Assembly (NCBI GenBank): GCA_031538895.1
Contig: JAVKLU010000012.1
Span: 1-8,114, forward strand
DNA: 8,114 nucleotides
Source of the DNA: JAVKLU01 sp031538895
GTDB taxonomy: Bacteria > Pseudomonadota > Gammaproteobacteria > Burkholderiales > Burkholderiaceae
Direction: 5' to 3'
The notes under the pieces are model-generated. The model was not told where the DNA came from and did no database searches. It saw nothing but the letters and a program-made list of their open reading frames with translations. Made by a program: the position numbers and the translations under genes. Shown here in pieces: positions 1 through 6,030 of this stretch (position 1 is the stretch's first letter; every line of letters begins with the position of its first letter).

Positions 1-128
1 ACCCATTGACCCACTTGCGGATCACCAATCAAAGCCGTATTCAAACGTTCGGTATGGCCAACATTGTCTTGCCCTTGGGCAAAGCCCGCTTCGACCGAGG
101 TGATTTGAAAAGGGATTCCGAGACACAT
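1..128 (-). CDS. hupF: HupF/HypC-family hydrogenase maturation chaperone, 5' part
   Basis: The first 42 codons are visible; the gene runs off the left edge. The protein opens with MCLGIP, the hallmark of the HypC/HupF/HybG family, and continues to RLNTALIGDPQVGQW, which matches the conserved 'aLigdv..GqWvlvh' segment. HypC-type proteins carry the Fe(CN)2CO unit, binding it through the N-terminal cysteine (Cys2 here), and deliver it to the large-subunit precursor. HupF-type paralogues also protect the large subunit under oxygen. The CLGIP form and the position directly after hupD favour HupF (HoxL in Ralstonia) over housekeeping HypC. The ATG lies 27 bp after the hupD stop, so co-transcription is likely. 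No good Shine-Dalgarno sequence precedes it; the start is chosen because the Cys2 motif demands it. Confidence 0.87.
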   Translation of the reverse strand, partial: MCLGIPFQITSVEAGFAQGQDNVGHTERLNTALIGDPQVGQW

Positions 129-155
129 AATCAATTCAGAGTTTTATGGTTATTG

Positions 156-782
156 CTAATCACGTAGCGATAAAAATCGATCATCGCCGGTACGACATGC
201 GAGGTCTGCCGAAGGTCGAAAATCTTCGTAGTCTTCTAGGCTCAACTCCAGCATCGTCACGGCTTCGTATTTATCCAAAGGGGTGGTGCGAGGCTGCGGA
301 TTGGCACCCCATTTGCGTAGACGTTCGACCGCCAAATCAAGTACGCGCGGAATCACGGCCTTGACTGAATCGCGCAAAGAGCCGCCATAGTCCTCCAACA
401 TTTCAGGTTGACAGCCATATAACACGATTTCTTTGGGGTATTTTCCGGTTAACTGCGCCAAACCTAAGACTTCTTGAAATCCAGTTTGATGCAAACTCAT
501 TTTTTTCGCGCCCATAAATTTGGGCACATCGTCGCCTTCGATAATTTTTAATTCACCTGGGGTAAGACCGTAATCAATCGCATCAAAAATAATCAAACGA
601 TCCGCCGCTTGGACATGATGAATAAGGTACATCCCCTGAGTGCCGCCATCAACAAAAACGACTTGATCGTTACAAACGATATGGCGCTGCAAAGCTTCGA
701 CGCAGCGCACACCAAATCCTTCGTCGGCCCACAACACATTGCCGATACCCAGTACTACGATTTGCTCTTTTAATGTATCCAC
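156..782 (-). CDS. hupD: [NiFe]-hydrogenase maturation endopeptidase HupD
   Basis: This is the 208-residue protease that removes the C-terminal tail of the hydrogenase large subunit after nickel insertion (HyaD/HybD/HoxM family, M52). It opens with VVLGIGNVLWADEGFGVR. Glu21, Asp67 (IIFDAID) and His98 (MSLHQTGFQEVL) fall exactly where the family's nickel-sensing Glu, Asp and His are expected: E. coli HybD has 16, 62 and 93, a constant offset of five. The substrate is HupL, encoded upstream in the same operon. The GTG at 782 is chosen as start because it puts the first beta-strand at residue 8, as in homologues. A weak GAG lies 9 nt upstream. An in-frame TTG at 884 would add 34 residues unlike the family and would begin inside a strong hairpin. 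The gap of 180 bp after hupC is long for this operon. Confidence 0.92.
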   Translation of the reverse strand: MDTLKEQIVVLGIGNVLWADEGFGVRCVEALQRHIVCNDQVVFVDGGTQGMYLIHHVQAADRLIIFDAIDYGLTPGELKIIEGDDVPKFMGAKKMSLHQTGFQEVLGLAQLTGKYPKEIVLYGCQPEMLEDYGGSLRDSVKAVIPRVLDLAVERLRKWGANPQPRTTPLDKYEAVTMLELSLEDYEDFRPSADLACRTGDDRFLSLRD

Positions 783-876
783 GTTAGTGCACTCAAAAAA
801 AATCGCAGGAGCCGCAGAGGCTAATATAAAAACCACTACAGAAACCACTTCGGTTGACGCATCCCCAAATAACCAA

Positions 877-913
877 CAGGCCAATATTTTCTATTGACGA
901 AAATACTAGCCTG
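877..913 (-). ncRNA. 15-bp stem-loop in the hupC-hupD spacer
   Basis: Read on the minus strand, the arm CAGGCTAGTATTTTC is followed by a 7-nt loop (GTCAATA) and then GAAAATATTGGCCTG. In RNA all 15 positions pair, using two G-U wobbles. On the plus strand those two positions would be A-C mismatches, so the structure fits the hup transcript specifically. No continuous U-tract follows, so it looks more like an mRNA processing or stabilising element, or an attenuator, than a classical terminator. It lies about 95 nt upstream of the hupD start. It is a structure in the mRNA, not a proposed independent RNA gene. Confidence 0.6.
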
Positions 914-948
914 CTGAAGTTAATTACCGAATAAATCTGTTCGCGAAT

Positions 949-970
949 GGTTTAATCTTGGTTTAATCTT
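949..970. repeat. 11-bp tandem duplication over the hupC stop codon
   Basis: GGTTTAATCTT occurs twice back to back (949-959 and 960-970, plus-strand reading). The right-hand copy contains the last codons and the stop of hupC; the left-hand copy lies just downstream of the stop and repeats it out of frame. It looks like a recent slippage duplication with no effect on the protein. Confidence 0.85.
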
Positions 971-1682
971 TGAAAGTACGGTGACCTGAAATCATCGTGC
1001 TCACAATACTTTGACGCCCCATAATGTCTTCACGAATCGCGGCATAAATATGTGCAATCGTAAATATCACCATGATCCACATGCCCAAATGATGCCAAGT
1101 GTGAACGTCTTGCGATTGTCCCATTAAGGGAATTACCCAACCAAACAAACGTTCTTGCCAAGACCCCATTTGCGCGCCTTCACCATACAAAGCCCAACCC
1201 GTAAAAAACATAAAGACGGCGTTCAAAAAATACAAGAAAAACATCATCAAACGCGCAAACGGGTTATGTCCAACATAGCGATTGGGACGCGGTGATAAAA
1301 ACAAATACCATTTAATCATCGACAAGACTTCATCCCAATAGGCTTTGGTAAAAATTGGCACAGTAAACAATTCACGCGCATGGTGATTCCCCACAAAAGC
1401 CCAGTAGATGCGACCCAGCAAACCAATACTAAAAATATACGCGGCTGCAAAATGTGCAAAACGGATATAACCCATAAGAAAATTGTCACTGGCTTCGCCT
1501 GGTTGTGTCGGTGGCGGAGAGCCAATAAAATAGCCCGTCACCGCCAATACGATAAGCGACAAAGCATTGACCCAATGCCAGATACGCACGGGGGCTTCAT
1601 ACACATAAATCGATTTAATTGATGCACCGCGCGCCACTTCTTTCTCATCAACGCCAGTAGCGTCTGCAATATGATTCGACAT
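963..1682 (-). CDS. hupC: Ni/Fe-hydrogenase b-type cytochrome subunit (HupC/HoxZ)
   Basis: This is a 239-residue di-haem membrane cytochrome that anchors the HupSL dimer and carries electrons from H2 to the quinone pool. The family pattern is clear: a polar N-terminus, YVYEAPVRIWHWVN leading into the first helix, GSPP, then RFAHFAAAYIF, a third helix near FLYFLNAVFMFFTGWALYGEGAQMGSW, and HTWHHLGMW..HIYAAIREDIMGRQS at the end. Likely haem ligands are His36, His77, His197 and His211; the 14-residue spacing of the last pair matches Wolinella HydC (His186/His200). Four membrane helices are expected. The ATG at 1682 is preceded at 7 nt by AAGGAG, so a longer in-frame reading from 1727 is rejected. 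Much of the sequence matches my recollection of Ralstonia HoxZ. It lies 66 bp downstream of hupE, in the same operon. Confidence 0.95.
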   Translation of the reverse strand: MSNHIADATGVDEKEVARGASIKSIYVYEAPVRIWHWVNALSLIVLAVTGYFIGSPPPTQPGEASDNFLMGYIRFAHFAAAYIFSIGLLGRIYWAFVGNHHARELFTVPIFTKAYWDEVLSMIKWYLFLSPRPNRYVGHNPFARLMMFFLYFLNAVFMFFTGWALYGEGAQMGSWQERLFGWVIPLMGQSQDVHTWHHLGMWIMVIFTIAHIYAAIREDIMGRQSIVSTMISGHRTFKD

Positions 1683-1689
1683 GGTGGTA

Positions 1690-1695
1690 CTCCTT
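1690..1695 (-). promoter_or_regulatory. Shine-Dalgarno of hupC
   Basis: AAGGAG on the minus strand, 7 nt before the ATG at 1682. It decides the start against an in-frame alternative 45 bp upstream. Confidence 0.85.
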
Positions 1696-1748
1696 AAAAA
1701 AATTGACTCAAAAAATAACGGTAACAAGAAACCTGATCTGTAGATTTT

Positions 1749-2378
1749 TTATACCAATTTGAGGATCAAGTACACGCCACTGACCGAAAAAAAGCCGCCC
1801 ACTACTCGTGTTAACCATGCACGCGTTAAGTATTTTTGCTGAATGACACCCGCGCCAACTCCCATCAGATGCAAACACGCCGACGAGGTGACCATCCCTA
1901 ACATATAGGCCCACACAGCACCCTCTAGCTCAGCACCATGCGCGTGTCCATGTAATGCGCCAAATAGACTGACCGCAACCAAACCCACCCACAAAGGCAG
2001 CACGCGTGACATCGTCATCATGATCCCCAGCGCTAACACTGACGCCGCGACACCTAATTCAACCCCTGTCACCGCACCGCTCACCGTGCCAAAAGCAGCA
2101 CCGATCAAAAGACTCACGATGAAGGTGATGGGAGCTAACAAGGTCATGTTTTTCAGACTGAATGCGTTGCGCGTCGCCGATGGCATCGCATATTGGGCCC
2201 AGATACCGACCGCAAACATCGCGAGCACATGATCCCAGCCCGACCACGGATGCGCCAAACCTGAAACAAAACCAAACGCATCATGGCCGTGACCCTCAAC
2301 ACCCACGTGTGCCCAAGCATTGAACGCGAATACCGCTGCGCCTACTGCTAAAAAGTATTTCAAAAAAGTATTTTTCAT
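1749..2378 (-). CDS. hupE: HupE/UreJ-family nickel transport protein
   Basis: This is a 209-residue inner-membrane protein of the HupE/UreJ family, regarded as passive nickel-uptake permeases that supply metal for hydrogenase or urease. Residues 1-23 look like a cleavable signal peptide (KNTFLKYF, a hydrophobic stretch, then AWA|H). The mature N-terminus would be histidine-rich (HVGVEGHGHD). The two family motifs are present: HPxSGxDHxxAMxAVGIW at 43-60 and FGALHGHAHGxE at 139-150, followed by further hydrophobic helices to a KLV C-terminus. Length is normal for the family (about 190-210). The ATG at 2378 has an AAAGGAG ribosome-binding site. It sits 46 bp after hupL and 66 bp before hupC, between the structural genes rather than after hupD as in rhizobial hupSLCDEF. 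Confidence 0.92.
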   Translation of the reverse strand: MKNTFLKYFLAVGAAVFAFNAWAHVGVEGHGHDAFGFVSGLAHPWSGWDHVLAMFAVGIWAQYAMPSATRNAFSLKNMTLLAPITFIVSLLIGAAFGTVSGAVTGVELGVAASVLALGIMMTMSRVLPLWVGLVAVSLFGALHGHAHGAELEGAVWAYMLGMVTSSACLHLMGVGAGVIQQKYLTRAWLTRVVGGFFSVSGVYLILKLV

Positions 2379-2416
2379 TACAACTCCTTTTCAATTAGTT
2401 CAGTATCCAATGAAAT

Positions 2417-2430
2417 CGCTATGCTTAGCG
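2417..2430 (-). other. Small hairpin over the hupL stop codon
   Basis: On the minus strand CGCTA-AGCA-TAGCG is a perfect 5-bp stem with a 4-nt loop, and the hupL TAA lies within it. No U-tract follows. It may be a minor pause or stability element, or chance. Confidence 0.3.
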
Positions 2431-4278
2431 CACTTTGACATTTACCAACTCTTGACCGTCTTCACTCATCACGTGAGTTGAACACGCAAGGCAAGGATCA
2501 AAAGAATGGAGCGTGCGCAAAATTTCCAAAGGTTGTTCAGGATTGGCCATCGGTGTATTCATCAATGAGGCTTCGAACGCACCAATTTGTCCTTTTGGAT
2601 CTCGCGGACTACCGTTCCAAGTGGTTGGAACAACGCATTGGTAGTTTTCGATTTTGCCGTCTTTGATCTTGATCCAATGCCCCAACATCCCACGCGGCGC
2701 AGCGACGGTGCCCACACCTTTAGCCTCTTTGGGCCAAGTAGCAGGATCCCATTTTTCAACGTTCGCGGTTGAGCTGTCACCAGCTTTGATATTAGCGATC
2801 AATTCGTTAAAGTCATCTAACATCATTTCGCCACAATATTGCGACTCCAAAGCTCGCGCCAAAGTGCGACCAATCGTGGTTGGCAATAACTGTTTTGCGG
2901 TGTAGTTAGTTGTTGGCAAACCTAAGGCTTTTGGAATCCCCTGGTTAATCATCATTGCCGAGTAATTCACTTGCTCTTTGACGCGTTGCGAATATTGATT
3001 GCCTTTTAAAGCGTGAGCATAGGCCAGAATATAGCGTGAGAGCGGGCCGACTTCGACCGCATGGCCACGCCAGCGTGGTGCTTTAATCCACGAGTATTTA
3101 GCCGACTCATCCAATTCTTTAATATTGGTGCTAGTGCCCTTGGTTTTTTTACCTAACTCGTAATGCGGCTCGGTAATCCCATCCCAAGGATGCAGACCTT
3201 TGGTTTCATCAGGGTATTTGTACCAAGAGTGGGTAACGAACTCTTGCACCTGCTCAGGATCACGCGGATTAAGCTCGTGAATCTCGTTCCAATTACCCTT
3301 CAAAATCACACCGCCAGGCAATTGCTGAGTGCGTTTATCTCCCATCACTTTTTCGTAGGTACCGTAGTCGGACACATTGGTTGCCGATAAGCCGCCACCA
3401 TAAAGCCAACCGGCTTGCTTATAAATCGTACCAATCGCCAAAATATCTGGTACATAAACGTTTTTATTGAATTCAATAATTTCATCAATCCGCGCTTTGA
3501 CAAAATTTAACCGCTCCATATTGATCGGAGCGCCCGCCGCACCATTGCCATCCAAGTTAATCGCGCAAGGGACGCCGCCGACTAAATAATTAGGATGCGG
3601 ATTTTTACCGCCAAAAATGGTGTGGATTTTGACCCATTCTTTTTGTAAATCCAGCGCTTCTAGGTAATGCGTTACCGCCATTAGATTTGCTTCTGCGGGC
3701 AGTACGTAACTCTTATTGCCCCAATAACCATTCATGAAAGGGCCCAGTTGACCAGACTCGACAAATTTTTTCAGGCGATTTTGAATGTCGCGGAAATAAC
3801 CTGCGGAAGACAAAGGGTGAGCAGGCGATACCAACTGTTGCAACTCTGAAGTTTTCTTGGGATCGGCTTTTAATGCTGAAACGACATCAACCCAATCAAG
3901 CGCGTGTAGGTGATAAAAATGCACCGCATGATCATGAACCTGCAAAACTTTGGCCATGATTTCGCGAATCAAATACGCATTTTTAGGAATCACAATGCCC
4001 AAAGCGTCCTCAACCGCCCGAACCGAAGTCAGCGCGTGACAACCCGTACACACGCCACAAATTCGCTCTACAAACGCCCACGCATCGCGCGGATCGCGCC
4101 CCTTCAAAATTACTTCTAAGCCACGCCACATTGTTCCGGTCGAGACCGCGTTACGAATCACATTGTTTTTATCCAAATTGACTTCACAACGCATGTGACC
4201 TTCAATCCGCGTCACCGGATCAACTACGATACGGCGACCACTGTTATCTACATTAAATCCTTGAGTACTGTATGCCAT
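2425..4278 (-). CDS. hupL: [NiFe]-hydrogenase large (catalytic) subunit HupL
   Basis: The 617-residue catalytic subunit holds the NiFe(CN)2CO centre that oxidises H2 on the periplasmic side. VVDPVTRIEGHMR (18-30) is the N-terminal signature. The L1 motif RICGVCTGCH (72-81) supplies Cys74 and Cys77, and the L2 motif DPCLACSTH (594-602) supplies Cys596 and Cys599; these are the four cysteines that bind nickel, with the second of each pair bridging iron. The 15-residue tail VMSEDGQELVNVKVR after His602 should be removed by HupD. Conserved stretches such as QVHDHAVHFYHLHALDWVD, GGKNPHPNYLVGG and HSWYKYPDETKGLHPWDG match the membrane-bound uptake group (HyaB/HoxG). It has no export signal and is carried out by HupS through Tat. 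The ATG at 4278 has an AGGAG site. It starts 78 bp after hupS. Confidence 0.98.
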   Translation of the reverse strand: MAYSTQGFNVDNSGRRIVVDPVTRIEGHMRCEVNLDKNNVIRNAVSTGTMWRGLEVILKGRDPRDAWAFVERICGVCTGCHALTSVRAVEDALGIVIPKNAYLIREIMAKVLQVHDHAVHFYHLHALDWVDVVSALKADPKKTSELQQLVSPAHPLSSAGYFRDIQNRLKKFVESGQLGPFMNGYWGNKSYVLPAEANLMAVTHYLEALDLQKEWVKIHTIFGGKNPHPNYLVGGVPCAINLDGNGAAGAPINMERLNFVKARIDEIIEFNKNVYVPDILAIGTIYKQAGWLYGGGLSATNVSDYGTYEKVMGDKRTQQLPGGVILKGNWNEIHELNPRDPEQVQEFVTHSWYKYPDETKGLHPWDGITEPHYELGKKTKGTSTNIKELDESAKYSWIKAPRWRGHAVEVGPLSRYILAYAHALKGNQYSQRVKEQVNYSAMMINQGIPKALGLPTTNYTAKQLLPTTIGRTLARALESQYCGEMMLDDFNELIANIKAGDSSTANVEKWDPATWPKEAKGVGTVAAPRGMLGHWIKIKDGKIENYQCVVPTTWNGSPRDPKGQIGAFEASLMNTPMANPEQPLEILRTLHSFDPCLACSTHVMSEDGQELVNVKVR

Positions 4279-4314
4279 GAATAACTCCTAATAAAGAATG
4301 GGGCAAAGTTCGGT

Positions 4315-4338
4315 CGAGAATTTGATCACAAACTCTCG
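4315..4338 (-). other. Hairpin in the hupS-hupL spacer
   Basis: CGAGA-TTCAAACT-type arms are not the pairing here; the stem reads, on the plus strand, CGAGA, a mismatched A, TTTG, loop ATCA, CAAA, a mismatched C, TCTCG. This gives 9 pairs around one mismatch and a 4-nt loop. It fills part of the 78-bp gap between the two structural genes, upstream of the hupL Shine-Dalgarno. No U-tract follows, so an intercistronic stabilising or translation-tuning role is more likely than termination. Confidence 0.45.
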
Positions 4339-4356
4339 TCAATAAACTGAATTGCG

Positions 4357-5430
4357 TTACACCTGCTCAGCTTTTTTATCCTTCGCCCGCTTAACCACCG
4401 AAGCGGCCGCATGCGCCGCAACGGCCGCACCGACAACTACCGCGGCAGTACCACCGATTTGATCGGCATTGGCCTCAATACCAAACTGGTGAATATTGGT
4501 CAAACGATCATAGAACGAACCCTTATCCCAGAATCCATCTTCGGAACAACCGATACAACCATGACCCGCCTTGATCGGGAAACTTGTCCCTTCATTCCAC
4601 TGCACCGTGGAACAGGCGTTATAAGTGGTTGGCCCCTTACAACCCATTTTGTACAAACAAAATCCCTTGCGCGCAGACTCGTCATCCCATGACTCAACGA
4701 ATTGACCCGCATCAAAATGAGGACGGCGATAACATTTATCATGAATTCGCTGGCTGTAGAACATTTTAGGACGACCTTGACGATCCAACTCAGGCATCCG
4801 GTCAAAAGTCAGCATATAGGTAATCACACCAGTCATGACCTCGGCAATCGGCGGGCAACCTGGCACTTTAATAATCGGCTTGTCGCGAATGACTTTATGC
4901 ACAGGTGTTGCCTGCGTTGGATTAGGCTTGGCCGCTTGCACGCAACCCCACGACGCACAAGAGCCCCAGGAAATAATCGCTTTGCAGTCTTTGGCCACGC
5001 GCGTTAATTGATCCAGAAAAGGCTTGCCGCCAATAATGCAACTCATGCCTTCTTGGTTTAAGGGCGGATTACCTTCCACCGCCAAAATGTAATTACCTTT
5101 GTATTTGGTGATGATTTCATCCAAAATCGCCTCGGCTTGGTGGCCCGCTGCGGCCATCAAAGTGTCATCGTAGTCCAAAGAAATCATCGATAAAACGACG
5201 TCTTTGGACAAGGGATGCGCCGAGCGGATAAAAGATTCCGAACAACAGGTACATTCCAAGCCATGCAACCACAGCACGGGAATCCGCGGCTTGGTTTCCA
5301 TTGCATGCGCAATTTGCGGCACCATAGAAGGCGCCAACCCCAACGACGTTGCCGTTAAGGAACAATATTTGAGAAAACTCCGTCGGCTAATCCCTTGACG
5401 GCGCATCACATCATAAAAAGTCTCTACCAT
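4357..5430 (-). CDS. hupS: [NiFe]-hydrogenase small subunit, oxygen-tolerant type (HupS)
   Basis: The 357-residue Fe-S subunit relays electrons from the active site to HupC. Residues 1-43 are a Tat signal (SRRSFLK at 15-21, probable cleavage after AHA43), which exports the folded dimer. If the mature chain starts at Met44, the proximal-cluster cysteines fall at mature 17, 19, 20, 115, 120 and 149 (ECTCCSES; GSCASWGC; PGCPP). The two extra ones, 19 and 120, are glycines in oxygen-sensitive enzymes. Glu76 (AVEGNPP) is also present. The distal cluster is His230, Cys233, Cys258 and Cys264 of the precursor; the medial [3Fe-4S] cluster is Cys273, Cys292 and Cys295. A C-terminal hydrophobic segment (about 325-346) followed by KRAKDKK anchors it to the membrane. 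The ATG at 5430 has a GAGGAGT site. It is the first gene of the operon. Confidence 0.98.
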   Translation of the reverse strand: MVETFYDVMRRQGISRRSFLKYCSLTATSLGLAPSMVPQIAHAMETKPRIPVLWLHGLECTCCSESFIRSAHPLSKDVVLSMISLDYDDTLMAAAGHQAEAILDEIITKYKGNYILAVEGNPPLNQEGMSCIIGGKPFLDQLTRVAKDCKAIISWGSCASWGCVQAAKPNPTQATPVHKVIRDKPIIKVPGCPPIAEVMTGVITYMLTFDRMPELDRQGRPKMFYSQRIHDKCYRRPHFDAGQFVESWDDESARKGFCLYKMGCKGPTTYNACSTVQWNEGTSFPIKAGHGCIGCSEDGFWDKGSFYDRLTNIHQFGIEANADQIGGTAAVVVGAAVAAHAAASVVKRAKDKKAEQV

Positions 5431-5647
5431 CGTACACTCCTCAGAAAAATGTGAACTTCAATTGGTTGACGCTACAACAGCTGGTGCTACCGATAAAAAA
5501 CTCAAAAAATAGGACAAATTTTAATAAGTGCTTACTCATCAATTCGCATCAATTGATCTTAGCAATTGACCAGAACCCCGCACATTCTTGGATCCAAACT
5601 ACCGAACTCCAATCACAAGAAAAAGGATCACGAAAAAAATCTTTGGT

Positions 5648-5686
5648 GACGCAGGCGCACTGAGTGCAGACGCAAAAATTCTTGCG
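5648..5686. repeat. GACGCA direct repeats with two palindromes, possible activator site
   Basis: GACGCA occurs at 5648-5653 and 5669-5674, exactly 21 bp (two helical turns) apart. Between the copies is the perfect palindrome GCACT-G-AGTGC (5657-5667). The second copy runs into CGCAAAAATTCTTGCG (5671-5686), a 16-bp palindrome with one mismatched pair. The block lies about 220-255 bp upstream of the hupS start, a distance typical of an upstream activator site. The protein that would bind is unknown. Confidence 0.4.
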
Positions 5687-5708
5687 AAACCGATAAATTG
5701 TCAGAATA

Positions 5709-5746
5709 CTGTTAATGCCTGTTGTAACAACTGTCCTTCAGCTGTT
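5709..5746. repeat. Four CTGTT/CTGTC repeats spaced about one helical turn
   Basis: CTGTT starts at 5709, 5719 and 5742 and CTGTC at 5731, giving spacings of 10, 12 and 11 bp. The outer two extend to CTGTTAA. The second is part of the palindrome GTTGT-A-ACAAC (5721-5731). This looks like a same-face protein-binding array about 280-315 bp upstream of hupS, but pentamers this short may be chance. Confidence 0.3.
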
Positions 5747-5859
5747 AAATGTGTTGCGCTTTGTCTCAAACTTTTATTTAACTTTCTTGAAGCTAGCTAG
5801 TTTACCTAAGCCACTCCAAACTTTCCCAAATCTTTTAAGCTTCCCCTCTAGTCGCAAGG

Positions 5860-5887
5860 ATTATATTATGTCGACTAAGGCTTTACA
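5860..5887 (-). promoter_or_regulatory. Possible sigma70-type promoter inside an inverted repeat
   Basis: On the minus strand a perfect TATAAT (5865-5860) follows a weak -35 TGTAAA (5887-5882) at 16 bp. The -10 lies in the spacer of an inverted repeat (TAGTCG 5849-5854 / CGACTA 5872-5877, extendable with one bulge to 5845-5880), an operator-like arrangement. Transcription from here would give hupS a 5' untranslated leader of roughly 420 nt. The assignment is by eye only. Confidence 0.3.
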
Positions 5888-5993
5888 GCACAATTATTTT
5901 TTATAAAACTCAGTCTTTTTAAAAAAACAAAGTTTCGCCGAATGAAAAATAACTGTATTTAACTGCTACGGACCTTCAATGCTAAGGGTCGCA

Positions 5994-6030
5994 TGTGGCG
6001 CCGCGCGAACAGACGTTCATGCGGCCCACA
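5994..6030 (-). terminator. Hairpin 7 nt after the fba stop, probable transcript end
   Basis: On the minus strand TGTGGGCCGC pairs with GCGGC-G-CCACA around one bulged G, and the interior contains a second helix GAAC-GTCT-GTTC after a 2x2 internal loop. It begins 7 nt after the fba TGA. The immediately following bases are not U-rich, though T-runs occur about 45-70 nt further on, after a second small hairpin at 5971-5990. It could be an imperfect intrinsic terminator or a 3'-end stabiliser. Confidence 0.45.

Noticed and set aside
72..81. Extra cysteine (Cys80) in the HupL L1 motif as an unusual ligand
   Set aside because: From memory, CTGCH also occurs in E. coli HyaB, so it is normal for this group. 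Coordinates given are HupL residue numbers.
1..128. Housekeeping HypC instead of HupF
   Set aside because: The CLGIP motif, the segment LNTALIGD and the position after hupD fit HupF/HoxL better, although the truncated sequence leaves some doubt.
783..884. 34-residue N-terminal extension of HupD from a TTG at 884, with a hydrophobic stretch
   Set aside because: Homologues start at the GIGN strand, the catalytic residues align with HybD from the GTG at 782, and the TTG lies inside the 15-bp stem-loop.
5548..5570. FNR-like site TTGAT...ATCAA
   Set aside because: The half-sites are present only with wrong spacing or mismatches; neither strand gives TTGAT-N4-ATCAA.
5451..5800. Overlapping plus-strand frames of 60-70 codons in the fba-hupS gap
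   Set aside because: GTG or TTG starts, no ribosome-binding sites, no recognisable protein features, and AT-rich composition where such frames arise by chance.
5431..5940. sigma54 -24/-12 promoter for hup, as in Ralstonia and Rhodobacter
   Set aside because: I checked each minus-strand GG in this stretch for a GC ten bases later and found none; near misses have 12-base spacing.
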